This document shows, one piece after another, positions 17,641-26,233 of a DNA stretch of 64,000 bases; position 1 is the first letter of the stretch; each line of letters opens with the position of its first letter. The stretch lies in NCBI GenBank assembly GCA_036881885.1, contig JBAJNL010000002.1:1-64000 (forward strand). Reading direction: 5' to 3'. Source of the DNA: JBAJNL01 sp036881885. GTDB lineage: Bacteria; Pseudomonadota; Alphaproteobacteria; Holosporales; Hepatobacteraceae. The notes below the pieces were generated by a model that saw only the letters and a program-made list of their open reading frames with translations, was not told the DNA's origin and did not search any database. Position numbers and translations under genes: made by a program.

Positions 17641-17977
17641 GATAGATGCCTCCTGTGATCAAAAGCGTGCCCACGATGCACTGAGGCGACAACGCTTCGT
17701 TAAACACAAAAACGCCTAAAAAAACCGTGGTGACATAAGAAATGGCAAAAAGAGAGGCCGCAAAAGACAAGGGCATCTTGGATAAGACGTAAACCCAAAC
17801 AATTAAGCTTGCGCCATAACAGACGACGGCGCCCATCACAAAGGGGTTCAAGATAAAACTTTTGATAAGCTTGTAGGAAGAATCTGTTTCAAGACGCAAA
17901 GCGCCAGATTTTGCAAAAAACTGCCCTGCCGTATTAAAAAGAACACTTGTGGCGATAAGAAGGTACTGAAAAGACAT
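17621..17977 (-). CDS. SMR-type membrane protein, ArnE/ArnF-like flippase subunit
   Basis: This 118-residue protein has four membrane helices with EmrE-like features (FNTAGQFFAKSGAL, an AISYVTTVFLGVFVFNEAL loop, GTLLITGGIYLV). In enterobacteria two such proteins, ArnE and ArnF, flip undecaprenyl-phosphate-L-Ara4N to the periplasm. Only one is present here, between arnT and arnB, so it may act as a homodimer. It starts 8 bases after the arnT stop. Multidrug export cannot be excluded from sequence, but the operon argues for lipid-linked sugar transport. Confidence 0.8.
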   Translation of the reverse strand: MSFQYLLIATSVLFNTAGQFFAKSGALRLETDSSYKLIKSFILNPFVMGAVVCYGASLIVWVYVLSKMPLSFAASLFAISYVTTVFLGVFVFNEALSPQCIVGTLLITGGIYLVSSCA

Positions 17978-17985
17978 AAATGAAA

Positions 17986-19659
17986 CTAGCGAATTGGCTT
18001 ATTGGAAAACACAACGTAAGGTGCGCGTTGGTAAACAAGGTAAACAGACGGTAGAAGTTTTTGTAGTTCTGGAAAAACGTGTCCTTTGTTCTTGTCGAGG
18101 ACAATTATAAAACAAAGGTTTGATGACCACAAGTGTTGCAAAGTCTGGGCGTTAATCAGTGTTTTTTGCTGGGGCTGTACCTGTGCGCCAAAGGACATTT
18201 CACCACGGTATGCAAAAACATGCACAACGCTTTTTAAGTAAACCGGCAGGTCTTGGGGATAAAAACCATGCACAATCACGCTGGGGCGTGGATTTTGGTT
18301 TTGTGTTTGAATAAAGTGCGCAACGTCATCAATAGGGCGATATCTTTGAACCAACGGGTCACCGTAAGCCGCAAGGCAAAGCGCCAAGAGGTGGCCAAAC
18401 AAAACGCAGGCAAAGTAAGCCTTGACCTTTTTTCTAAGAAAAAAAGTGCCAACAGCGGTGGTCATAAAAACAAGCGCCATGGCTGCAATTAAAGAGGTGA
18501 GAAAGCCTTCACAAAAAAGCCCTTCTGTAATTTGAATCACGTTGTGTGCACGTGCAAAAACAGCCGTCACACCCAGCAGAAGTCCTGTTGCAGTGTACAG
18601 CGCTGCATTTGCCAAAGGAGCAGGCGTGTTGCGCTTTAAAAGCCCATTGATGTTCTGGGCAATCAAAATCGCCAAAGGAGGAAAGATGGGCAAAATATAA
18701 GGAATCAGTTTTGATTGAGAAACAGAGAAAAAGCAAAAAGTGCCAATAATCCAAAGCCACAGAAAAAGCCTTAAGTCTTGCGGCAGGTTTTGAGGCGCTC
18801 TCTCTTTCTTTCTGATAAAAAGAAAGCAAAACCAGGGAAAAAAACCAAGCAGCAAAACGGGAACAAAAAACCAAAAAGGCTGAAAACGCCCGTGCGCCAC
18901 AGTGAGATAGCGTATAAAGTGTTCGTGAATAAAATAGAACCACGCAAAAGAAGGCGTGCGCAGCGCAGCCAAAACATGCCAAGGGCTGGCCAAAAGAAAA
19001 AATGAGAGCAGGGTCAGGGGGTGAAAAGCTTTTGTCAGAAGATGCCAACGCCTTTGCCAGACAATCCACAACAAGATAATAAAGCCAGGCAACACAATGC
19101 CCATAAGCCCTTTTGTCATCACGGCGCCCGCAAGAGAGGCGCCATACAAAAGGGAAAAAATCTTTTTTTGAGGCATGCGCACGCTTTGGTAAAAAGCCAA
19201 AAGCGCGGCCGTCATCCATACGCTGACAAATAAATCAAGGGTTAGAATGCGCGCCATGCCAAAGTAAAGCGTGCTGGTGGCCAAAACTAAAGGGGCCGTT
19301 AAGCTGGCTAAAGCAGACTGATACGTGCGTAGAAAACCATAAAGCATCAAGCAGCCCAAAAAAGCAAAAAGCGCCAAGGGAATGCGTGCGCCCCATGTGT
19401 TTTGTCCAAAAAAACTGATGCCTGCAGCTGTCATCCAGTATACAAGAGGCGGCTTTTCAAAATAAGGTAAATTATTGAGGTGGGGCGTGACATAGTCGCC
19501 CGTTTCCAGCATCTCTCTTGGGATTTCGACGTACCTTCCCTCATCGGGCGTGGCCAACGGTCGATGCGAGAGCAGGAAGAAGAAAAGAGCAAAAATGCCT
19601 ATGAAGACGGTTAAAAAAGCGCGATGTGGGTGCGTTGTTATCCATTTTTCGAACCACAT
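17986..19659 (-). CDS. arnT: lipid A 4-amino-4-deoxy-L-arabinose transferase, ArnT-like (GT83/GT39-type)
   Basis: From the ATG at 19659 the product has 557 residues with about 12 membrane helices. The periplasmic loop 1 motif PDEGRYVEIPREMLETGD, with its metal-coordinating Asp-Glu, is typical of ArnT, and PYFEKPPLVYW follows. ArnT moves the sugar from undecaprenyl phosphate to lipid A phosphates and reduces the binding of cationic peptides. An alternative ATG at 19674 overlaps the last base of the upstream tRNA-Val, so the inner start is preferred. It is the first gene of the arn operon. Confidence 0.87.
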   Translation of the reverse strand: MWFEKWITTHPHRAFLTVFIGIFALFFFLLSHRPLATPDEGRYVEIPREMLETGDYVTPHLNNLPYFEKPPLVYWMTAAGISFFGQNTWGARIPLALFAFLGCLMLYGFLRTYQSALASLTAPLVLATSTLYFGMARILTLDLFVSVWMTAALLAFYQSVRMPQKKIFSLLYGASLAGAVMTKGLMGIVLPGFIILLWIVWQRRWHLLTKAFHPLTLLSFFLLASPWHVLAALRTPSFAWFYFIHEHFIRYLTVAHGRFQPFWFFVPVLLLGFFPWFCFLFIRKKERAPQNLPQDLRLFLWLWIIGTFCFFSVSQSKLIPYILPIFPPLAILIAQNINGLLKRNTPAPLANAALYTATGLLLGVTAVFARAHNVIQITEGLFCEGFLTSLIAAMALVFMTTAVGTFFLRKKVKAYFACVLFGHLLALCLAAYGDPLVQRYRPIDDVAHFIQTQNQNPRPSVIVHGFYPQDLPVYLKSVVHVFAYRGEMSFGAQVQPQQKTLINAQTLQHLWSSNLCFIIVLDKNKGHVFPELQKLLPSVYLVYQRAPYVVFSNKPIR

Positions 19660-19673
19660 CACTTTAACTCTCA

Positions 19674-19748
19674 TGGTGGGCGGTGACGGGATTGAACCGC
19701 CGACCCTCTCGGTGTAAACGAGACGCTCTACCGCTGAGCTAACCGCCC
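19674..19748 (-). tRNA. tRNA-Val(UAC)
   Basis: The minus strand reads GGGCGGTTAGCTCAGCGG at the 5' end. It has an anticodon loop with UAC, a GGTTCAATCCC T-arm, a 7-bp acceptor stem and an encoded CCA. The arn operon starts within about 15 bases of its 3' end on the same strand, so the two may share a promoter, with tRNA 3' processing creating the arnT mRNA 5' end. Confidence 0.97.
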
Positions 19749-19876
19749 TTGTTTGTTAAACAAGTACAAAAACACAAAGACAGACAAAAAGGCGGGCGTC
19801 CCTTTTGATTTGGGCGCGTTTTTTGCTCTATCTGCATTTAACAATCAGATGCTAACATAAAAAGGAAAGTGCTGCT

Positions 19877-20637
19877 ATGGACATCAAGCAACTTTACGCA
19901 CAATTTTCAACGCCCGTTTCAAGCCCCAGCTATCCAAAGGGCCCGTACACGTTTATTAATCGCGAGTATTTGATTGTGACGTACACGTCAACGCCTGAGG
20001 CGATTCGTCAGGCTTTGCCAGAGCCTTTAGAGCCCGATGGAAGCAACAAAGTGCTTTACGAGTTTATCAAAATGCCAGATAGCTCGGGTTTTGGTGACTA
20101 TGAAGAAAGTGGCGTTGTGATTCCGGCTGTGTTTAAGGGAGAGCCTGTGAATTACACAGCGCAAATGTATTTAGATTGTCATCCCCCTATTGCGGGCGGA
20201 CGCGAAATTTGGGGTTTTCCTAAAAAAGATGCAAGACCTAAGTTGCGTGTGATACAAGATACACTGGTAGGCAGGCTTGAGTACAGTGAGCAGTTGGTGG
20301 CCATGGGGACCATGGTTTATAAGCATGAAGATTTGATTCCCGATGCAAGCGCAAAAAAGCGATGGAACAAAGGCTTTCTAAGAAACAGGTGAATCTTAAA
20401 ATCATTCCCCATGTGTCGGGGGAATCTTATGATGTTTTTCAGCTGATTTCGTACCAGTTAGAAGGCCTGCATCTTAAAAGTGCACACAGAGGGGATGCGC
20501 GGCTTCACCTGGTGCCACATGTGAATGCGCCTGTGGCAGACCTGCCAGTTGTCAGCGTTGTAGATGGGATGCACTTTGTGGCAGACCTTGTGCTGCCTAT
20601 GGGAGACGTTTTGTACGACTACCTTAAAGAAAAATAA
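19877..20637 (+). pseudogene. adc: acetoacetate decarboxylase family protein, interrupted by a -1 frameshift
   Basis: Two overlapping frames, 19877-20392 and one continuing to 20637, together make one ADC-family protein of about 253 residues, normal for the family. The first part has the catalytic-lysine segment REIWGFPKK and ends GTMVYKHEDL. The second begins NLKIIPHVSGE and has APVADLPVVSVVDG, the usual C-terminal half. The join falls at a run of six A where the zero frame reads A AAA AAG, a canonical -1 slippery heptamer. Known members decarboxylate acetoacetate or act as related cyclases/aldolases via a lysine Schiff base. Whether the gene is dead, recoded or misassembled is open. Confidence 0.8.
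20353..20359 (+). other. slippery heptamer A AAA AAG at the adc frame junction
   Basis: In the frame of the first adc half, the codons at 20354-20359 are AAA AAG preceded by A. This is the same heptamer that drives -1 frameshifting in E. coli dnaX. Slipping back one base and continuing at 20359 joins the two halves exactly. No strong upstream Shine-Dalgarno-like enhancer or downstream stem-loop is evident by eye, which weakens the programmed-frameshift reading. Confidence 0.5.
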
Positions 20638-20760
20638 GGCGCTCAAAACAGTCGTGCTGCAACCACTAAGCGTGTGTCATTCGGTAAAGACCTCTCTTTT
20701 TTTTAATCGGTTTTAACGATGCGAAGAAGGTGATAACCTTGGGACAATTGACTTTGTTAA

Positions 20761-22236
20761 ATGAGAGCGATTGTTTCCGTGTTTGCCCTGCGCTTTGCCC
20801 CCTCGCCCACAGGCTTGCTGCATCTTGGTAATGCCAGGACGGCGCTTTTGAACGCTGTTTTGGCGCATCAACATGGCGGCAAGCTTTATTTGCGCATTGA
20901 TGATACCGATAAAGAGAGAAGCTGCGAGACCTTTACGCAAGCCTTACACGACGATTTAGCCTGGCTAAAGCTTTCATTTGATCTGACCGTTAAACAGTCA
21001 GAGCGTTTGGATTTATACAAACAAGCCATTGCAGACCTTAAGGCAGCAGGACGGCTTTATGCTTGCTATGAAACACCAGAAGAGCTGAAAGCGAAACGGG
21101 AGGCCCTGCAAAAGGCCGGCAAGCCGCCACGGTATGATCGCTCTGCGCGCACAGTGTCTAAGGCTGATCTTCTGCGTTTTGAAAAAGAGGGGCGACGACC
21201 CCACTGGCGTTTTTTGCTTGAAAGCCAAAAAGTGGGTTGGAATGATCTGGTGCGAGGGCCCACTCACTACGATGTGACCTCGTTAAGTGATCCGGTTCTG
21301 GTGCGTGCTGATGGCTCGCCCTCTTTCTTGCTAACTGGGTGTGTTGATGATCTTGAAATGGGCATTACGAGTGTTTTAAGAGGGCAAGATCATGTCGCTA
21401 ACACGGCTGTGCAGCTTCAAATAATGTCTATTTTAGATAAAATTGGCCATTTGAAAGATGTATTTTTTGGACACCTTCCGCTTTTAGAAGACCTGTCAGG
21501 CAAGCTTTCTAAAAGAACGGGTGCGCTGACGCTTTCGCAATTGCGCCAAGAGGGTGTGTTGCCCGAAGTGTTGCAGGCCTTTTTGCTGTCGTTGGGATTG
21601 TCACGGGTTTTATCGGCTGGTGAAATGCTGTCTGATCTGGCGCAGACTATTCGCATTGCTGACTATAAAGGCAGTCACCCTAAAGTTGATATTCATCGTC
21701 TTTATCTCCAAAACCAGCAGGCCCTTCAGGCACTTTCTTTTGAAAAGGTGCGCTCTTTTTTTGAGCAGGCAAACAAAACAAAAGCCACAGAACCTTTTTG
21801 GATGTGCGTGCGTGACAATATCACAACGTTAAGGGAGGCGTTGTTTTGGTATGACGTTTGTTTCGCCTCTAAAGAAGTATGGCAGAAGGCGCGGCTGTCG
21901 TCTGAAGGAGAAAAAACGTTGCCTGGCAGCGCTCAAAATGTTTTGGATGCCTCTCTTGCGCCAGGTGATGGGTATGCGGCAGAGGATGCAGAAGAGCGAC
22001 TTTTTTTAGAGGAAGCCTTAAAGCTTTTGCCTGCGGCGCCACTGAATCAAGACTCGTGGGCACTTTGGACGCAAGCACTCAAGGAAAAAACTCTCAGAAA
22101 AGGGAAAGCTCTCTATTTGCCTTTGCGCAAGGTGCTGACCGGTTGCACAAAAGGTCCCTCGATGCATCATTTGTTGCCGTTGATAGAGCATGCCCTTATT
22201 ATAGAAAGACTGAAAAATGCTTGCGAAACAAAATAA
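20761..22236 (+). CDS. gltX: glutamyl-tRNA synthetase
   Basis: The protein has 491 residues, class I. RFAPSPTGLLHLGNART carries the HIGH-equivalent at 21-24. It also has LRIDDTDKERS, the YACYET zinc-site region and the KMSKS-equivalent KLSKR at 248-252. The DDTD form is typical of alphaproteobacterial GltX paralogues. Many alphaproteobacteria carry two gltX genes and form Gln-tRNA by amidation; which type this is cannot be decided here. No ribosome-binding site is obvious before the ATG. cysS begins 20 bases before its stop. Confidence 0.95.
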   Translation: MRAIVSVFALRFAPSPTGLLHLGNARTALLNAVLAHQHGGKLYLRIDDTDKERSCETFTQALHDDLAWLKLSFDLTVKQSERLDLYKQAIADLKAAGRLYACYETPEELKAKREALQKAGKPPRYDRSARTVSKADLLRFEKEGRRPHWRFLLESQKVGWNDLVRGPTHYDVTSLSDPVLVRADGSPSFLLTGCVDDLEMGITSVLRGQDHVANTAVQLQIMSILDKIGHLKDVFFGHLPLLEDLSGKLSKRTGALTLSQLRQEGVLPEVLQAFLLSLGLSRVLSAGEMLSDLAQTIRIADYKGSHPKVDIHRLYLQNQQALQALSFEKVRSFFEQANKTKATEPFWMCVRDNITTLREALFWYDVCFASKEVWQKARLSSEGEKTLPGSAQNVLDASLAPGDGYAAEDAEERLFLEEALKLLPAAPLNQDSWALWTQALKEKTLRKGKALYLPLRKVLTGCTKGPSMHHLLPLIEHALIIERLKNACETK

Positions 22237-23779
22237 TAGCAAAGCAATTGAGGCATCTGCTCTTTATTTGCACGATACGAAAGCGCGCAAAAAGCGTCTT
22301 TTTGCCCCCATAACAGCAGAAAAAGTGCAAATGTATGTTTGCGGCCCTACCGTCTATGACAGGGCGCATTTAGGAAATGCGCGCTCGGTGGTTGTTTTTG
22401 ATGTGCTTTATCGTGTTTTACTATTGCTTTATCCAAATGTCTGTTATGTACGCAATATTACCGATGTAGATGACAAAATTATTGAAGCTGCTGCACAAAA
22501 AAAGATCTCTATTCGTGAGTTAACGCAAAAAACGCTGACTTTTTTTCACCAAGATATGGCATCTTTGGGTGTGTTGCCTCCAACGTTAGAGCCAAAAGCA
22601 ACGGCGCATATCCCAGAAATGATTACTATGATCGAGCGGCTGGTGGAAAAAGGTTTTGCTTACGTGGCAGATGCACATGTGATGTTTCACGTGAAACACT
22701 ATAAGGGATATGGTGCGCTTTCAGGAAAAAGTGTTGTAACGCAAAAGGCCGGTGCGCGTGTGGGCGTTGAGGCCTATAAAAAGAATCCCGAAGATTTTGT
22801 TTTATGGAAGCCTTCGGCAAAAGGCGAGCCTGGTTGGGAAAGTCCATGGGGATATGGTCGGCCTGGGTGGCATATTGAATGTTCGGCCATGAGTGACGCC
22901 TTGCTGGATGTGCCCTTTGATATTCATGGCGGTGGGCAAGATCTTGTGTTTCCGCATCATGAAAATGAGCGCGCACAAAGTTGCTGTGCCCTTGATCAAG
23001 AAGAGTTGGCGCGTTTTTGGCTGCATAACGGTTTTTTGGTTGTAGAGGGCGAAAAAATGTCTAAGTCCTTGGGGAACTTTTTTACCGTGGAGAACCTTTT
23101 GCAAAAGTGGGACGGTGAGGTGATTCGCTGGGCCCTGTTATCGGCACACTATAAAAAACCGCTCGATTGGTCAGAGGATTTGCTTTTGCAGGCCAAAAAA
23201 AGCTTGGACGCCCTGTACAGTGTTCTTGCAAAAGCAAGTGCTCTTGAAGCCAAGGCAAGTGATTCATCTTCAGAGGCAACCATGAAAATGGCTGGGTCAC
23301 AAGCTGATTTATCTTGTGAACAAAACAGTGCAGCGCGTCTAGAAGCTTTTTTATCTTTTAAAGAGGTTCAGACGTCAGGTCTCAAGAATCAAAAATTCCG
23401 TGTGGACAGTCATCAAGCTTTTTTTCAATCTCTTTTAGATGATTTAAATACCCCTAAAGCTTTTTCTGAGTTGCATGCTTTGATTGCTGCTTTTCATAAA
23501 ACATCGTCAATAGATGAAAAAAAGAGGATTGTGTCCATGTTGTCTGCGTCAGCTTTTATGCTGGGATTTGGCACAAAAGATCCGCAAGAATGGTTTCACG
23601 CTGGCGCTGTTGATGCCTTAAAGATCACAGAAGTCGAAATTGAACAGTTGATTGCACAAAGACAGGAGGCGCGCCTTCAAAAGAATTTCAAGCAGGCTGA
23701 TGCCGTGCGTCAAAAGCTTTTGGACCAAGGCGTCATTTTAGAAGATTCTCCGCAAGGCACAACCTGGCGGCGCCTTTAA
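22217..23779 (+). CDS. cysS: cysteinyl-tRNA synthetase
   Basis: The protein has 520 residues. The zinc-binding MYVCGPTVYDRAHLGNAR holds the HIGH-like motif; it also has ITDVDDKI, HIECSAMS and GGGQDLVFPHHENE, the usual zinc ligands, and KMSKS around 280-284. A low-complexity stretch at about 345-390 (ALEAKASDSSSEATMKMAG onward) enlarges the helical domain compared with the usual 460-residue enzyme. The start overlaps gltX by 20 bases, so the two synthetases are probably cotranscribed. Confidence 0.95.
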   Translation: MLAKQNNSKAIEASALYLHDTKARKKRLFAPITAEKVQMYVCGPTVYDRAHLGNARSVVVFDVLYRVLLLLYPNVCYVRNITDVDDKIIEAAAQKKISIRELTQKTLTFFHQDMASLGVLPPTLEPKATAHIPEMITMIERLVEKGFAYVADAHVMFHVKHYKGYGALSGKSVVTQKAGARVGVEAYKKNPEDFVLWKPSAKGEPGWESPWGYGRPGWHIECSAMSDALLDVPFDIHGGGQDLVFPHHENERAQSCCALDQEELARFWLHNGFLVVEGEKMSKSLGNFFTVENLLQKWDGEVIRWALLSAHYKKPLDWSEDLLLQAKKSLDALYSVLAKASALEAKASDSSSEATMKMAGSQADLSCEQNSAARLEAFLSFKEVQTSGLKNQKFRVDSHQAFFQSLLDDLNTPKAFSELHALIAAFHKTSSIDEKKRIVSMLSASAFMLGFGTKDPQEWFHAGAVDALKITEVEIEQLIAQRQEARLQKNFKQADAVRQKLLDQGVILEDSPQGTTWRRL

Positions 23780-24098
23780 TGACTTGACGAGGTATAGTAC
23801 GCTAGCGTCCTGCTGCTGTGGTGAGCAGATTGGGCTGCCCGGGCATGCTTGCTTTGCAATATGTTTTTCTTATGTGTGTTTGTGGTTTTTGCCTTTGGCG
23901 GCGTTGACTTATTGCTTCTGGCGTTTTGCGATAGGTTTTTTTTTGGCAGAGCGCACATACAGATGGAAATATCTTGTCTGCCTTGCGTGTTAAGAGAAAA
24001 GCGGTGCAAAAATTTGTTATTTTTGATCAATGTTTGCGCAAAACTTTAGACGCACCTGGTGCCGCTTCTCATCGTAAAAAGAAGATGTTTGGCTTTCT
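23780..24098. other. intergenic stretch, possible remnant of a small gene
   Basis: No intact gene is convincing here. On the plus strand one frame gives a Cys-rich hydrophobic segment (LPLAALTYCFWRFAIGFF) that stops at about 23993. A different frame then gives a basic tail (AVQKFVIFDQCLRKTLD, then a Lys-rich end) that stops at about 24102. This could be a decayed membrane-protein gene downstream of cysS, but no family is recognised. GC-rich palindromes around 23830-23850 (GCCCGGGC) may help end the gltX-cysS transcript. Confidence 0.3.
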
Positions 24099-24638
24099 TT
24101 AAAAAAAATTAAAATCCTGTGTGCGATTTTGCAAACCACGCTGTTCAGCCAAATGGTGCAGCTTGATGTCGTATTGGCTCCACAGTGCTAACAGAGGCGC
24201 TTCGTCAGATAAAGGCAGAGGAAGAGGATCGTGGCTGACACCAACAAAGCGGAACAGATTTTCAAGGTGGCACTTCATATGCGATGCAAGCTGCTGGTGT
24301 GTTAAAACATCGTCGCTATTTTCAGCATGTGTCCCGCTGCTTGTTCTTGAAAGGCACAGGGTTTTTAAACGATAATTGTTTTGTGCGGGATCAAACGCCC
24401 AAGAGAGATCACCGAGCACACTGCCTGCGCAAGGGGTGAGGGTTTTTTGGAAGCAAAGCTTGCCTTGATTGGCTGAAAAACGCCATTGTAGCTGCTCATG
24501 ATTTGCTTGATAAACACCGCGTAAAAGAGCTCCCTCGGCTGCCTCATGCGGTCCGACGGCGTGCAGTGCTATCAATCCAAGGGTTGTAGAAAGAAACAAT
24601 ACAGCTTTTTCTCTGTCTAAAATATTTTTTATAAACAT
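24099..24638 (-). CDS. hypothetical exported protein
   Basis: This 179-residue protein begins with a basic segment and a hydrophobic stretch (AVLFLSTTLGLIALHAVG) that could be a signal peptide cleaved near residue 36. The rest is soluble. It contains four cysteines (KLCFQKTLTPC, TLCLSR, MKCHLE) that could form two disulfides in the periplasm. The upstream region is very AT-rich and probably holds its promoter. I do not recognise a family. It is convergent with the doubtful remnant after cysS. Confidence 0.55.
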   Translation of the reverse strand: MFIKNILDREKAVLFLSTTLGLIALHAVGPHEAAEGALLRGVYQANHEQLQWRFSANQGKLCFQKTLTPCAGSVLGDLSWAFDPAQNNYRLKTLCLSRTSSGTHAENSDDVLTHQQLASHMKCHLENLFRFVGVSHDPLPLPLSDEAPLLALWSQYDIKLHHLAEQRGLQNRTQDFNFF

Positions 24639-25048
24639 TTTTTAATTTATTTGTTTTGTCTTTTTGATAAAAAAAAACATAAAAGATATTGAAAAATAAT
24701 TTTTTATAAAAAAATAAGTTTTCTTGCAAGATAAAAAACAAGTGGCGTGTGTGAGGATGATGTGTGGGCTAAAGAAAAGGGGCCTTATGTTTGGAGAGAA
24801 CGTTTGTTTTGAAAACCGTAAGCGTGTTCAAAAAGTATGTTCTTGTCAGCCATCCTTAAAACCCGCATGCACCAGTAAAATGTTTTGAAACCATTATCTG
24901 AGGCCAATAGAGTACTTGCGTGCAACTTAGTTCTTACATGGCGTTCAATCGATACTGGTTGGCATTCATGAGGTCAGCTTTTTGAGGCGTTTCTCTTACG
25001 CTTGTTAAAAAATCAAAAAAGCCATATAAAGAGGCATAAGAATTTTTT
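24639..25048. other. AT-rich intergenic region between divergent genes
   Basis: The first 100 bases are nearly all A and T and probably carry the promoter of the minus-strand exported protein. The remaining 300 bases have no convincing gene. A short frame ending near 24980 (YMAFNRYWLAFMRSAF) is too short to assign, though it looks protein-like. The last part should hold the licD promoter, and an AAGAGG is present at 25029-25034. Confidence 0.35.
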
Positions 25049-25057
25049 TTGACGACC

Positions 25058-25843
25058 ATGTTTTTGCACTTCGGTAAGAAAATTGTTTTATTAGCTTCCT
25101 TTTTGTTTGTTACAGGGCTTTTTGTGGCAAGAGATTATATCTCGTTGCCTTTAGAGCTATTCTTTGCCAAAAAGCTGCACAAGCGTATTGAAAGCGCGCT
25201 GACACCACGGCATAAAACAGTTGCCCTTTATCGCCTCATGGAAGAAGTGCACCGTCTTTTCGAGTCGCGCGGTCTTATCTATTGGATTGATGGCGGCACG
25301 CTGCTGGGCGCTGTGCGTAACAAAGGTATTATCCCTACAGATGATGACCTTGATATCTGCGTTTTTCAAAAAGACGCATTCAAGCTCAAAGCGCTGGCAC
25401 CTTTGCTTGAAAAAAGAGGTTTAAAACTGACATATCTTAAAGAAGCAAGGTTTTTTAAAATTGTTAGCAAAGAAAACCCCAATGTTTGGGTTGATATTTT
25501 CTCTGTGCGATCGATAGGAATAGGAAAAAAAGAGGCGATCCAGTATGCTGATAAATGGCACAGGGTGGGATACCCCAACTGTTTCAACGAAAAAAATGAT
25601 TTGTGGCCTCTTAAACTGGTGCCTTTTGGGCCCACTCAGGTGTGGTCCCCGGCAAATCCTTTGCCTTATCTTGATCGTGCTTATGGTCCAATGTGGAAAA
25701 GTGTAGCTTATATCAGTAAGCATAAGGATGAAGAAGGGCCGCCACGACCTTTAAGATTTTCTGTGCCGCTTGCCTGGAGCCAGGTTTTGCGTGGCCCGGC
25801 CCCATGGTCTTTGCAAAAGAAGGCAAAGACCATACGCGGTTAG
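25058..25843 (+). CDS. LicD family nucleotidyltransferase-fold protein
   Basis: The product has 261 residues from the ATG at 25058 (a TTG three codons upstream is possible). An N-terminal membrane anchor (IVLLASFLFVTGLFVA) is followed by the LicD/fukutin hallmark IDGGTLLGAVRNKGIIPTDD, then DDLDICV and a later NVWVDIF. LicD-type enzymes transfer phosphocholine or other phospho-groups onto surface glycans, and fukutin relatives transfer ribitol phosphate. The acceptor here is unknown. With the nearby arn genes it suggests decorated surface glycans. Its end overlaps a small convergent gene by 4 bases. Confidence 0.82.
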   Translation: MFLHFGKKIVLLASFLFVTGLFVARDYISLPLELFFAKKLHKRIESALTPRHKTVALYRLMEEVHRLFESRGLIYWIDGGTLLGAVRNKGIIPTDDDLDICVFQKDAFKLKALAPLLEKRGLKLTYLKEARFFKIVSKENPNVWVDIFSVRSIGIGKKEAIQYADKWHRVGYPNCFNEKNDLWPLKLVPFGPTQVWSPANPLPYLDRAYGPMWKSVAYISKHKDEEGPPRPLRFSVPLAWSQVLRGPAPWSLQKKAKTIRG

Positions 25844-26091
25844 TATCTGCCTTTATGTGCGCGCTCTTGCTTTCTGTGATGATAGCGCTTCTTTTTTGAG
25901 GTTTTTCTCAGACGTTTAATCTCTTGTTGATACCAATGACAATTTCTTTTGATACCTTTTTTTCTATCTGCACGACAGTCGGCAAGATCGTTTTTTAAGG
26001 CTTCAATTTCGGGACTTTCTGCCCGAAGCGTGGGCAGAAATTGGGCACATAGAAAGCCACAAAGTGCGGCTAAACGCATCAAACGCTTCAT
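25840..26091 (-). CDS. small basic exported protein
   Basis: This 83-residue protein has a clear signal peptide (MKRLMRLAALCGFLCAQFLP, cleaved near LRA-ES). The mature part carries two cysteines (ADCRADRK, KRNCHWYQ) and a very basic tail (KKKRYHHRKQERAHKGRY). No family is recognised. The charge could allow binding to nucleic acids, to anionic surfaces or to LPS. It is convergent with licD. Confidence 0.6.
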   Translation of the reverse strand: MKRLMRLAALCGFLCAQFLPTLRAESPEIEALKNDLADCRADRKKGIKRNCHWYQQEIKRLRKTSKKKRYHHRKQERAHKGRY

Positions 26092-26233
26092 GAAAAAATC
26101 CTTGTTTTATAACGGAAGATAATTTTATTATGAAGACTCGCATCGTAACAATTATCTAATTTAGATAATTGCAAACGCAAAGGTGCTGACTTAAAGGTGA
26201 GCAATCTTTGCACTTTGTTTGCTTTGAAAGCGT

